Shown here: piece after piece, positions 1 through 7,988 of the stretch
Layout: every line of letters starts with the position of its first letter
Numbering within the stretch: position 1 is the stretch's first letter
Assembly: GCF_022810405.1 (NCBI RefSeq)
Contig: NZ_JALGQE010000013.1
Location: 62,001 to 126,000 of the forward strand
Length of the DNA: 64,000 nucleotides
Source: Rhodococcus sp. ARC_M5
GTDB taxonomy: Bacteria > Actinomycetota > Actinomycetes > Mycobacteriales > Mycobacteriaceae
Direction: 5' to 3'
Position numbers and translations under genes: made by a program
The notes under the pieces: generated by a model
Told to the model about the DNA's origin: nothing
The model's input: only the letters and a program-made list of their open reading frames with translations
Databases searched by the model: none

Positions 1-45
1 GGCCCTGCGAGTACGCGCGAGAAATCCGCGACGACGAGCCCTGCG

Positions 46-77
46 AGTGGACCGGTGGCATTCGTCATCGGTCCACT
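46..77 (-). terminator. candidate terminator hairpin after the TetR gene
   Basis: Nine-base perfect inverted repeat AGTGGACCG (46-54) and CGGTCCACT (69-77) with a 14-base loop, just beyond the stop of the leftward TetR gene. There is no T-run, which is common in high-GC actinobacteria. Nothing else could be recognised in bases 1-99. Confidence 0.4.
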
Positions 78-99
78 GTATTGCGCGACAGGCTGCGGA

Positions 100-741
100 T
101 CAGGTCAGGTCCGGAACGAACGCTCCCAGGACGGCAACCATCGTCTCCACGATCTGCTCGATGGGTGGGCGAGGAGGAGCGGTACGGGACCAGTCGGAGA
201 CGATCTCGGTGAGCGCTCCGAGGAATGCCGTTGCAGCCGAACGGTATCCACCCGGGGGAACAAAATCGGGACCGACTTCCGAACGCAGGGTGTTCTCGAA
301 GAACTCCACCCACTGTGCACGGCGACGCGCCCGGTGCTGTTCGACGGCATCGCTGACACCCAACATCTCCAGATAGGAAATCCGCGCTCGGCGTGGATCG
401 TTTCCGATCGATCCCACCAGGGCTGTCATGGCGGCAACGACCAGGGCGCGACGATCTCGGTCGACCTGATCGTCGAGGGCAGCCACGACGGCGGCCAGCG
501 CATCGTCCTGGATCAGGTCGTAGACGTCCACGAGCAGCGCCTCACGGTTGGCGAACGCACTGTAGAACTGGCTGCGTGCCAGACCGGCAGCAACGCAGAT
601 ATCCGACACCGAGGTGGCTGCGTAGCCGCGTACCCCGATGACCTCGATTCCGGCCTGCAAGAACCGTGCACGACGATCGGCTTTCCGAGCAGAGGAGGAT
701 TGTCCGGCGTAGATGCGGCCCTGATCATCGGCGACAGTCAC
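100..741 (-). CDS. TetR/AcrR-family transcriptional regulator
   Basis: 213-aa protein with an N-terminal TetR helix-turn-helix at about residues 26-72 (FLQAGIEVIGVRGY...TSVSDICVAAGL...FYSAFANREALL), followed by a divergent all-helical ligand domain. The start is GTG at 741; no good ribosome site precedes it, so the start is uncertain. It lies 54 bases downstream of the lipase gene in the same direction, so it could be co-transcribed with it and might control it, but no ligand can be inferred. The family assignment rests on the HTH with the conserved FYxxFxNREAL turn. Confidence 0.88.
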   Translation of the reverse strand: MTVADDQGRIYAGQSSSARKADRRARFLQAGIEVIGVRGYAATSVSDICVAAGLARSQFYSAFANREALLVDVYDLIQDDALAAVVAALDDQVDRDRRALVVAAMTALVGSIGNDPRRARISYLEMLGVSDAVEQHRARRRAQWVEFFENTLRSEVGPDFVPPGGYRSAATAFLGALTEIVSDWSRTAPPRPPIEQIVETMVAVLGAFVPDLT

Positions 742-795
742 CGAGGGAGTCTACAGGCGACGGACCGTTCGCAGCCCCGTCGACGATCGGTTCCA

Positions 796-2217
796 TCACG
801 ACCCGATCGGCTTACCGAACAGTCCTGCGATTATCTCGCCTACAGCATCTACGAAGAGCGGGTGTGCACGCGTGTCGAGCGCCATCGAGCCGACATCGTT
901 GGTTCGGCAACCCGGTTCCACCGGCACACCGGCGAATCGGTCGCGCATCCACAAGACCGCGCTCGGAAAGGCGATCAGCTCGAGGGTGATGTGCTCGCTG
1001 AAGTGATCGCGGGTGTACGTGACATCGGCACCCGGACGGCTGCAGTACGAGTCGACCATCGTGTTGACCGGTCCGATCGGCACCAGCCAATCAGGGTTGG
1101 AATGGTAGACGTAGAGCGGCATGTTCGGTGTGGTGCTGCCGAGCTGCATTGCAGACAGTGCCTTCTTCACCACTGGATGTTGAATCGGGTCGCCGTCGGT
1201 GTGCAGGAAGCCTTTGAGATTGACGAACGGCAGCAGCGCTGACGAGTAGCCGACACAGAGATTGTCCTTGGCCGCGAACAACGCCCTACCGAAGGGGTCG
1301 ATGTGTTCGTCGATGAAGCCGGCCAACTCGGGATCCTCGCGACTGGCACCGATGATGCCGGCGGCGACGATGCCCGAGCCCAGGGTGTTGTTCGCGTTGT
1401 CGACCAATGCCCCGAGTTCGGCCGGGGTGCCGCCCTCGGTGACTCCGACTATGTCGAGTTCGGGAGCGTAACTTCCGGCCAGTTCGGCGGCATGTCCGGT
1501 CGCTATCGCGCCGCCGGAGTAGCCGCTCATCCCCACCTTGGTGGCCTCCCCGGCCAACTGCATCGGCTCGAAGTTCTCGGCCGCCCGGATACCGTCGAGG
1601 GTGATCCGACCGGCGACCGGCCCTGCGGCGAACGAGTTGTTCGGACCTTGATGATCGGGTACCGATACCGCCCAGCCCTGCGCCAATGCGGCTTGCACTT
1701 CGAGGAATTGGGCCCCCGACGTCACCGCGCCTGTGACCGGCCAGGGAATCGCGCCCGCACGCATCGCATACGAGGGCGCGCAGTACGCAGCGAGTGAATC
1801 CTCGGCCAGCTGGATGGAGATCAGCGGCCGCGGTGCCGCGGGCACGCCGCGGGGCTTGATGACCGTGGTCACCGCAGCTATCGGCTCGTCGCGTCCGTTA
1901 TTGGACCGGAACGACAACTGCCAGGCGTCGACTTGAGTGGGGATGACGTTGAGGGTGGCCAGCTCGACGGGCCGTGCAGCGATGATCTGGCCTGGCGCGG
2001 CCGCGGCCACCACGTCGGCGGGCGGAAGGTAGAAGTCGGTGTCGAACTCCGGAATCTTCGGCCACGTGAACGGTGCCAGAGGCGGCTGAACCGTCACCTC
2101 GGGCGAATCGCTCGCCTCGGGTGCAGCGGCAGCGGGGGTGGTCATCGCGGCAACGGCTGCGGCCGCGGTCACCAGGCTGATCGCTACCCGCAGCGTCCAA
2201 GATCGGGCAGAAGACAC
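796..2217 (-). CDS. secreted lipase, secretory (LIP) family alpha/beta hydrolase
   Basis: 473-aa predicted secreted lipase. Residues 1 to about 31 form a Sec signal peptide: positive n-region, hydrophobic core, Ala-rich end with an AxA-type cleavage site. The nucleophile elbow G-Y-S-G-G sits near residue 234, and the downstream Asp and His expected in the catalytic triad lie in the C-terminal third (HSNPDWLVP, RDHFSEHI). Length and layout match the LIP family of triacylglycerol lipases found in actinobacteria. The GTG start at 2217 has a GGAG ribosome site seven bases upstream. It probably hydrolyses acyl glycerides or esters outside the cell. The TetR gene follows. Confidence 0.85.
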   Translation of the reverse strand: MSSARSWTLRVAISLVTAAAAVAAMTTPAAAAPEASDSPEVTVQPPLAPFTWPKIPEFDTDFYLPPADVVAAAAPGQIIAARPVELATLNVIPTQVDAWQLSFRSNNGRDEPIAAVTTVIKPRGVPAAPRPLISIQLAEDSLAAYCAPSYAMRAGAIPWPVTGAVTSGAQFLEVQAALAQGWAVSVPDHQGPNNSFAAGPVAGRITLDGIRAAENFEPMQLAGEATKVGMSGYSGGAIATGHAAELAGSYAPELDIVGVTEGGTPAELGALVDNANNTLGSGIVAAGIIGASREDPELAGFIDEHIDPFGRALFAAKDNLCVGYSSALLPFVNLKGFLHTDGDPIQHPVVKKALSAMQLGSTTPNMPLYVYHSNPDWLVPIGPVNTMVDSYCSRPGADVTYTRDHFSEHITLELIAFPSAVLWMRDRFAGVPVEPGCRTNDVGSMALDTRAHPLFVDAVGEIIAGLFGKPIGS

Positions 2218-2290
2218 GGCTGTACTCCTTCGCGCCGGACAACGGGGTCCACAGGAGGCGCGCCCGGCGACAGTTCGTAGCGCATCCGGC

Positions 2291-2316
2291 CATCTTGGAC
2301 ACCGATGTCCGAGATG
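2291..2316. promoter_or_regulatory. candidate operator upstream of the lipase gene
   Basis: Inverted repeat CATCTTGGACA (2291-2301), ccga, TGTCCGAGATG (2306-2316): 11-base arms with one mismatch, about 75 bases upstream of the lipase start. The size and symmetry fit a TetR-type operator. The neighbouring TetR protein is the natural candidate binder, but a terminator role for the leftward dioxygenase gene is also possible. Confidence 0.4.
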
Positions 2317-2417
2317 GTGCTGAGAACTGTAGAGCGAAGTGGCGTGGATAACAATCCCCGGCTCGAAAAGAATTCAGAAGTGAATCTGTTCCAACTGCGA
2401 CCGGCTGCGTCCAACCG

Positions 2418-3299
2418 TCACACGACCGAGAACGACCGCTTCGCCAAGCCGAACTGGAAGCCGGTGATCGCCGTGGTAACCGGAGCCTCGGGATTTTCGG
2501 CAGCACCGAGGGTGACGAACAGCGGAGTGAAATGTTCGACGGTGGGGTGGGCATAGGGCATTCCCGGCGCGGCGTTGCGGAAGTCCGCCAATGTGTCGAC
2601 GTCACCGCGCGACAATGCGTCCGCGGCCCAGAGATCGAAATCCTCGGACCATGTCGGCACTGTGTTGGTCACGAAGTTCTCCCGCGACAGGAACGGCAGT
2701 CCGTGCGTCATGAAACCCGAACCGATGACCAACACTCCCTCGGCTCGAAGTTCCTTCAGCGCAACGCCTATCGCCATCAGCCGGTCGGGAGCATGCGTCG
2801 GCAGGGACAACTGCAGAACGGGAACATCGGCGTACGGGTACATCACCTTCAGCGGCACCCAGGCACCGTGATCGAGCCCGCGCGAGGTGTGGCGGTGCAG
2901 GTTCTCCGACGCGGGAATGGCAGCGGCCACCCGCGCAGCCAGCGCCTGAGCGTCGGGCGTTCGATATTCCATCGAGAAGTAGCGCTGCGCGAATCCGCCG
3001 AAGTCGTAGACCAGCGGAGTTGCGGCCGCCGATGCGGACAGGCTCAGCGGGGCCTCTTCCCAGTGCGCGCTGACGATGAGAATCGCCTTCGGCTTGGGCA
3101 TCGACTGCGACCAGGTGAAGAGTTCGTTCATCCAGAGTGCGTCGTCGAAAACCGGGGGTGCACCGTGGCTGATGTAGAGGGCAGGCATCGGACCGTCGTT
3201 CGGGGTCCACGTCTGCTGGGACCGACTCGCGGGTGCGGTATCGGCGAGAAATGCGTCGAACGCTGCGCCCGCGACCGGCGGGTTGATCACAGATGTCAT
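2418..3299 (-). CDS. LigB-type extradiol dioxygenase (4,5-DOPA dioxygenase/YgiD family)
   Basis: 293-aa class III extradiol ring-cleavage dioxygenase homologue. Metal-ligand histidines characteristic of the YgiD/DODA group are visible: ISHGAPP near residue 50, VSAHWE near residue 85, and HTSRGLDHGAWVPL in the middle. The substrate is probably a catechol, but YgiD relatives are poorly characterised and often bind zinc rather than iron. The start at 3299 is chosen over an upstream in-frame ATG at 3335 because GAAGGA lies 7-8 bases before it and the protein then begins like its family. It appears monocistronic. Confidence 0.85.
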   Translation of the reverse strand: MTSVINPPVAGAAFDAFLADTAPASRSQQTWTPNDGPMPALYISHGAPPVFDDALWMNELFTWSQSMPKPKAILIVSAHWEEAPLSLSASAAATPLVYDFGGFAQRYFSMEYRTPDAQALAARVAAAIPASENLHRHTSRGLDHGAWVPLKVMYPYADVPVLQLSLPTHAPDRLMAIGVALKELRAEGVLVIGSGFMTHGLPFLSRENFVTNTVPTWSEDFDLWAADALSRGDVDTLADFRNAAPGMPYAHPTVEHFTPLFVTLGAAENPEAPVTTAITGFQFGLAKRSFSVV

Positions 3300-3382
3300 G
3301 GCGGGTCCTTCGAAGTGCTCAGGTTGAAACTTCAAGTTAGCACTGATGGGGCATTCCAGCCAGCATCGCTACGCTCGGATGC

Positions 3383-3784
3383 ATGCCGGACGCCGTCTAT
3401 CGCGCTCCCATGCCGAACGGTGTCGAACGCGCCCTCACCTACGGACTCTGCGGCATGTCGGCCGACGACGAACGATCGCTACGACGCGTCGAGCGCTTCG
3501 AGCACCTCCCGGACGGATCTTTCGTCTGGACGCGTACCGAGAGCGGCGAGTTCTTTCTCGGCCAGATTTCCGGCCCACTGCGGGAAGATCGCAGCGCCGA
3601 CGCGGTGGCGTCGAACATGATCTTCGTACGGAACTGCGAGTGGACGAGCGAGCCGATTCCCGAGCACGAGGTACCCGCCGCCACGCTTCGGACATTCGCG
3701 CGCGGCGGGCGAAACTTTCAGCAGACACACGACCCTCAGGTCGCCGCGGAGTCGGCTAGCGCGTGGCGAGCGCGAGGTCGCTGA
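3383..3784 (+). CDS. conserved hypothetical protein, probable small beta-domain
   Basis: 133-aa protein that I do not recognise with certainty. It contains a W-x-R-T-x(5)-FLGQISGP segment near residues 48-63 and a C-terminal GGRNFQQTHDP motif, a pattern reminiscent of small PUA- or ASCH-like beta-barrel modules; this is only an impression. There is no signal peptide or membrane segment. Possible leaderless start: TACGCT lies at 3370-3375, 13 to 8 bases before the ATG, with no ribosome site. The 3' end overlaps the convergent small membrane gene by 29 bases. Confidence 0.6.
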   Translation: MPDAVYRAPMPNGVERALTYGLCGMSADDERSLRRVERFEHLPDGSFVWTRTESGEFFLGQISGPLREDRSADAVASNMIFVRNCEWTSEPIPEHEVPAATLRTFARGGRNFQQTHDPQVAAESASAWRARGR

Positions 3785-3965
3785 CCTGGGGATCGATCTG
3801 CACGACGGCGTAGCCCTGAATCTCGAACTTGTTCTCGCCCTCAGGTGGTCCGAGCACGGCACGCACGATCAGCGTCGCGGCGGCAGCGACGAGTGCGATC
3901 ACGACGACCACCGCTGCCACGATCAGCAGGGTCCGTGGGCCACCGAACAGGTTCTTCGAGCTCAT
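3756..3965 (-). CDS. small single-span membrane protein
   Basis: 69-aa protein with one strong transmembrane segment at about residues 12-38, rich in Val, Ala and Ile, preceded by a short basic N-terminus and followed by a polar tail ending ...DLALATR. No family recognised. It is transcribed away from the MarR/hmg operon from the same intergenic region, so its promoter may be touched by the MarR operator. Coding overlap of 29 bases with the convergent 3383-3784 gene slightly weakens one of the two calls. Confidence 0.6.
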   Translation of the reverse strand: MSSKNLFGGPRTLLIVAAVVVVIALVAAAATLIVRAVLGPPEGENKFEIQGYAVVQIDPQVSDLALATR

Positions 3966-4014
3966 GGGTCCATCATGAACCCTTCTGGAAGAGACACGAA
4001 TCGCGCGTACCGAA

Positions 4015-4034
4015 GTAATAAAGGTGTTGATCAG
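4015..4034. promoter_or_regulatory. candidate MarR operator upstream of marR
   Basis: GTAATAAA followed by a TTGAT half (4015-4034), resembling the more symmetrical AT-rich site at 4610-4629 before hmgA. It lies 26 bases upstream of the marR GTG start and is conspicuous in otherwise GC-rich DNA. This would fit autoregulation. Confidence 0.4.
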
Positions 4035-4059
4035 ATGAGTTCGTGGTTACAGTGAATCC

Positions 4060-4587
4060 GTGACCGACGCACCCGAGCCCGATTTCTGGTCGTTCATCGA
4101 CACCGCCAACACCACGCTGGCCCGGGACTACGGGTTCGAGCACCAATTGGCCACCGAGGTTCTGCTGACGCTCAACCGGGCGTCGAACATCGTCACCTAC
4201 GACTTGGAAGCGGCGGTTCATCGCCCCCGAGGCTGGTCGTGGTCGTCGTTCCGACTGATGTTCGTCACGTGGCTGGCGGGCCCGATCGAACCCCGACGAG
4301 CCGCCGAACTGACCGGTATGAGCCGCGCGGCCGTGTCGAACCTGTCCAAGACACTCATCACCGGCGGCCTGCTCGCCAGTACGCCCGACGAGAAGGACGG
4401 GCGTTCGGTGCGCCTTGCCCTCACCGCGCAGGGGCACGACGAGATGGTCGAGGCGTTCGCCGAACAGAACGAACGGGAGAACGCGTGGGCCAGTGCGCTC
4501 ACCGAACCCGAACAGCGGATCCTGGTGATGCTGTTGACCAAACTCATCACTCACCGCAGCCAGTTCGACGTCCGGGGACGCAACTGA
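4060..4587 (+). CDS. MarR-family regulator, probable regulator of the homogentisate operon
   Basis: 175-aa MarR protein with a winged helix at about residues 60-130: RAAELTGMSRAAVSNLSKTL as recognition region, then TPDEKDGRSVRLALTAQG as the wing with the typical D-x-R. GTG start at 4060. It sits directly upstream of, and co-oriented with, hmgA (71-base gap). Similar AT-rich semi-palindromes lie before both genes. MarR repressors of aromatic catabolism usually respond to a pathway substrate, so homogentisate or 4-hydroxyphenylpyruvate is a reasonable but unproven ligand. Confidence 0.85.
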   Translation: MTDAPEPDFWSFIDTANTTLARDYGFEHQLATEVLLTLNRASNIVTYDLEAAVHRPRGWSWSSFRLMFVTWLAGPIEPRRAAELTGMSRAAVSNLSKTLITGGLLASTPDEKDGRSVRLALTAQGHDEMVEAFAEQNERENAWASALTEPEQRILVMLLTKLITHRSQFDVRGRN

Positions 4588-4609
4588 TGGTTGCGTAGAT
4601 CACGTCAAA

Positions 4610-4629
4610 GTAGTTAATGTATTTATTAC
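4610..4629. promoter_or_regulatory. candidate MarR operator/promoter region of hmgA
   Basis: Twenty-base imperfect palindrome of the form GTA-n-T-n-AAT-nn-ATT-n-A-n-TAC (14 of 20 positions symmetrical), 29 bases upstream of the hmgA GTG start. Very AT-rich against its surroundings, and shares GTAATAAA/TTTATTAC with 4015-4034. Likely MarR binding site overlapping the promoter. Confidence 0.5.
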
Positions 4630-4658
4630 AAGCCTGAACAGAGCACAGGAGCGATGAC

Positions 4659-5852
4659 GTGGCCTACTACCGGCAGCTCGGATCGATACCGCCGAAGCGG
4701 CACACCCAGCACCGAACGCCGGACGGCAACCTCTACTACGAGGAGCTGATGGGCGAAGAGGGCTTCTCCTCGGACTCGTCCCTGCTGTACCACCGCCACA
4801 TACCGTCGGCCATCGTCGACGCCACGGTCTGGGACCTCCCCGATCAATCGACCACTCCTAATCATCCGCTCAAGCCCCGACATCTGAAATTGCACGACCT
4901 GTTTCCGGAGTCCGTTGTTGCCGACACCGACGTGGTCACCGGACGACGCCTCGTCCTCGGCAATGCCGACGTCAGACTGTCCTACGTCGTTGCCTCGAAA
5001 ACCTCACCGCTGTATCGCAATTCGATCGGCGACGAAATGGTCTACATCGAATCCGGTTCTGCCACCGTGGAAACGGTATTCGGGGCGCTGCAGGCACGGC
5101 AGGGTGACTACGTGCTCATTCCGCGCGCGACTACGCACCGCTGGATTCCCGACGGCACCCTGCGCGCCTATGCCGTCGAGGCCAACAGTCACATCGCGCC
5201 GCCGAAGCGCTTCCTGTCGAAGTACGGCCAGTTGCTCGAGAACGCTCCCTACTGTGAACGCGATCTGCACGGCCCCACCGAGCCTCTACCCACCGACGGC
5301 AACGACGTGGAAGTGCTTGTCAAGCACCGCGGTTCGACGGGCATCGTCGGAACCCGGTTCGTCTACCCCAACCACCCGTTCGACGTGGTGGGGTGGGACG
5401 GCTGCCTGTACCCGTACACGTTCAACATCTCCGACTACGAACCACTCACCGGCCGTGTGCATCAACCACCGCCGGCACATCAGGCATTCGAGGGGGCCAA
5501 CTTCGTGATCTGTAATTTCGTTCCGCGCAAGGTCGACTACCACCCACTGGCAATCCCGGTGCCGTACTACCACTCCAACGTCGACTCCGACGAGATCATG
5601 TTCTACGTCGGCGGAGACTACGAGGCCCGCAAGGGCTCCGGCATCGGACAGGGTTCGATCTCGGTACATCCGGGCGGACATGCTCACGGGCCGCAACCAG
5701 GAGCGTACGAACGCAGTATCGGTGCCGAGTTCTTCGACGAACTGGCCGTCATGGTCGATACCTTCCGCCCGCTCGAACTCGGCGAGGGTGCACTCGCGTG
5801 CGAGGACGCTGGATACGCGTGGACGTGGGCCGGCCGGGGACCGAACCGATGA
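4659..5852 (+). CDS. hmgA: homogentisate 1,2-dioxygenase
   Basis: 397-aa iron dioxygenase that opens the ring of homogentisate to maleylacetoacetate, the central step of Phe/Tyr breakdown. The N-terminal beta region (YYRQLGSIPPKRHTQHR) and C-terminal catalytic cupin are present. Iron-binding residues are visible in YYHSNVDSDEIMFY (His and Glu) and HPGGHAHGP (His). GTG start at 4659; AGGAG lies 8-9 bases upstream. Shorter than the roughly 440-aa eukaryotic and proteobacterial enzymes but typical of actinobacteria. Overlaps the next gene by 4 bases (ATGA), so it is the first gene of a three-gene operon. Confidence 0.95.
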   Translation: MAYYRQLGSIPPKRHTQHRTPDGNLYYEELMGEEGFSSDSSLLYHRHIPSAIVDATVWDLPDQSTTPNHPLKPRHLKLHDLFPESVVADTDVVTGRRLVLGNADVRLSYVVASKTSPLYRNSIGDEMVYIESGSATVETVFGALQARQGDYVLIPRATTHRWIPDGTLRAYAVEANSHIAPPKRFLSKYGQLLENAPYCERDLHGPTEPLPTDGNDVEVLVKHRGSTGIVGTRFVYPNHPFDVVGWDGCLYPYTFNISDYEPLTGRVHQPPPAHQAFEGANFVICNFVPRKVDYHPLAIPVPYYHSNVDSDEIMFYVGGDYEARKGSGIGQGSISVHPGGHAHGPQPGAYERSIGAEFFDELAVMVDTFRPLELGEGALACEDAGYAWTWAGRGPNR

Positions 5853-6637
5853 TCCCGAAGTTCTTCCATCGCCTGTGCGACGACGCCGCCATCTTTCCAC
5901 CCGGTAACGCACCGCTCGATGCTGCTGCGGCACAACACCTCGAGTACCGAGCCGGCGCGTTCGCAGACCTTGTCGGCCCGCTGGTCGTGCCGATGGATCG
6001 GGTGAACAAGCTGGACCTGGGTGCTCGGATGGAGGTGGCGTTGACCGCACCTGCCGGTCCGGGCAGCGTGGAGGCAGGCCTGCGGGTAGCCGACCGCACA
6101 GCCGGCGTGACGGTCGTTGCCGTCGAAGTGGCCGTCCCCGAAGGCACGAACATCGACGCCTTGCGCACCATCACCCAGGACATCGACATCTATGTGGAAA
6201 TTCCCCGAGACTCCCGACGCGACGACATCTTCGACGCCGTCGACGAGTTCGGGTATCGCGCCAAATTCAGGACCGGCGGCGTCACGGCCGACCAGTATCC
6301 GAACGAGCAGGAGCTCGCCGCGTCCATCTACGAGGCGGCACAGCGCGAGGTCCACTTCAAAGCCACCGCGGGTCTGCACCATGCCGCCCGTAATACCGAT
6401 CCCCACAACGGGTTCGAGCAGCACGGTTTCCTCAACGTGATCCTTGCGGCGCAGGCCGCCCACAGCGGCGCACGCGTCGGTGAGCTCGAGAAGATCCTGG
6501 CGATCCGGGACGCCGACGTCCTCGCCGGGCTCGTCGCCGGGATCGAGGGACAGCGCGCGTTCGCCTCCTTCGGCACCTGCAGCATCCGCGAACCCCTGGA
6601 CGATCTCGTCCGCCTCGGACTCGTCCCACCTCAGTGA
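5849..6637 (+). CDS. unknown protein of the homogentisate operon, TIM-barrel-like
   Basis: 262-aa protein of a family I know only as uncharacterised. The start at 5849 is fixed by the ATGA overlap with hmgA; an upstream in-frame start at 5798 would overlap hmgA by 55 bases. Visible motifs: LCDDAAIFPPG at the N-terminus, VVP at the end of a strand, KFRTGGVT near residue 150, HFKATAGLHHA near residue 180, and GEL near 215. Strand-ending Lys and His residues spaced along alternating alpha/beta segments suggest a (beta/alpha)8 enzyme active site. It is flanked by hmgA and fumarylacetoacetase, exactly where a maleylacetoacetate isomerase would be expected, and no GST-type isomerase is in the operon. 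Isomerase or accessory function is inference only. Confidence 0.8.
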   Translation: MIPKFFHRLCDDAAIFPPGNAPLDAAAAQHLEYRAGAFADLVGPLVVPMDRVNKLDLGARMEVALTAPAGPGSVEAGLRVADRTAGVTVVAVEVAVPEGTNIDALRTITQDIDIYVEIPRDSRRDDIFDAVDEFGYRAKFRTGGVTADQYPNEQELAASIYEAAQREVHFKATAGLHHAARNTDPHNGFEQHGFLNVILAAQAAHSGARVGELEKILAIRDADVLAGLVAGIEGQRAFASFGTCSIREPLDDLVRLGLVPPQ

Positions 6638-6656
6638 ACCAAGGAGCGCGCCGTTC

Positions 6657-7823
6657 ATGACGCACATCGACATTCCCGCCGATTCCGAGTTCGGAATCCA
6701 CAACCTCCCTTACGGCATCTTCAGCACTCCAGGCACGGACGCTCATGTCGGAGTTCGCTACGGCGACAATGTGATCGATCTTTCTGCAGCTTTGAATGAT
6801 CCCGATTTTTCCTCATCCAGCCTCAATGCATTCATGGCCCGCGGACGAAGCCGCTGGGTCGAGGTACGCACGGCCGTCACCGACATGATCGTCAGTGGCC
6901 AGACCCCCGCGGAATCGATCGTCTCGGTTTCCGATGTCACGATGCACCTGCCGTTCGAGGTGGCCGACTACGTGGACTTCTACGCCTCCGAGCACCACGC
7001 AGCCAACCTCGGCCGGCTCTTTCGTCCCGATGCCGAACCGCTGCTACCGAATTGGAAGCACCTGCCCGTTGCGTATCACGGACGGGCAGGCACGGTTGTC
7101 GTCTCCGGCACCGACATCACCCGGCCTCGCGGGCAACGCAAGGCACCCGACGAGCCGTCGCCAACGTTCGGTCCGAGTCGGCGACTGGACATCGAAGCCG
7201 AGATGGGCTTCGTCGTCGGCGTTCCGGCGGATGGTCCGATATCACCGGATGAGTTCTCCGAGCACGTGTTCGGAGCCGTCATCGTCAACGACTGGTCGGC
7301 TCGCGACATTCAGGCTTGGGAGTACGTGCCGCTGGGGCCGAACCTCGGCAAGAGTTTCGCGACGTCCATCTCGCCCTGGGTGGTTCCGCTGCTCGCTCTG
7401 GAGCAGGCGCGAACCTCTACGCCGGTTCAGGATCCCGAGCCGCTCGAGTACCTTCGCGAATCCCGTTCCTGGGCTCTCGATATCGACCTGACGGTCTCGT
7501 GGAACGGCCACGTCGTGTCCCACCCGCCCTATAGTGCGATGTACTGGTCGCCTGCTCAGATGCTGGCGCACGAGACCGTCAACGGTGCGACATCGCGAAC
7601 CGGTGATCTGTTCGCCTCGGGCACCATCTCCGGGCCGGAGAAGAACCAGCGCGGCGCGTTCATCGAATTGACCTGGGGTGGAGCGGAACCGGTGTCGCTC
7701 GGTGCCGACACTCGAACGTTCCTCGAAGACGGCGACGAGGTGGTCATTGCCGCCAGCGCTCCGGGGCCGAACGGATCGCGCATCGGCTTCGGGGACGTCT
7801 GTGGCCGGATCTTGTCGGCCTGA
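6657..7823 (+). CDS. hmgB: fumarylacetoacetase
   Basis: 388-aa hydrolase splitting fumarylacetoacetate to fumarate and acetoacetate, the last step of the homogentisate pathway. FAH hallmarks: DFYASEHHAANLGRLF near residue 105 (catalytic His and metal Asp), VAYHGRAGTVVVSGT, RPRGQ, the metal-binding E-x-E pair in DIEAEMGFVVG, and VNDWSARDIQAWEYVPLGP. The start at 6657 is supported by AAGGAG at 6641-6646; the open frame extends upstream only inside the preceding gene in another frame. The 19-base gap to the preceding gene supports an operon. The symbol follows the use of hmgB for this enzyme in some bacteria; fahA is an alternative. Confidence 0.95.
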   Translation: MTHIDIPADSEFGIHNLPYGIFSTPGTDAHVGVRYGDNVIDLSAALNDPDFSSSSLNAFMARGRSRWVEVRTAVTDMIVSGQTPAESIVSVSDVTMHLPFEVADYVDFYASEHHAANLGRLFRPDAEPLLPNWKHLPVAYHGRAGTVVVSGTDITRPRGQRKAPDEPSPTFGPSRRLDIEAEMGFVVGVPADGPISPDEFSEHVFGAVIVNDWSARDIQAWEYVPLGPNLGKSFATSISPWVVPLLALEQARTSTPVQDPEPLEYLRESRSWALDIDLTVSWNGHVVSHPPYSAMYWSPAQMLAHETVNGATSRTGDLFASGTISGPEKNQRGAFIELTWGGAEPVSLGADTRTFLEDGDEVVIAASAPGPNGSRIGFGDVCGRILSA

Positions 7824-7988
7824 CAGCAGTCGAGACGCCTACCACAACCCAGTAGGTCGCGGTAGGCCCCAGCGGTGGATTTCTTTTTCGAAATCCGTGA
7901 CCCTCGGGTGGATGCCCGTGATCCCCGTAGCCCGGAAACTTGCATGTGTCGCGCAGTAATCGAACATCGCAAGAAACCCGGGAGTGCA

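Noticed and set aside
6444-6656. Upstream in-frame extension of fumarylacetoacetase
   Set aside because: It lies inside the preceding gene in a different frame and is Ser/Arg-rich shadow; AAGGAG marks the start at 6657.
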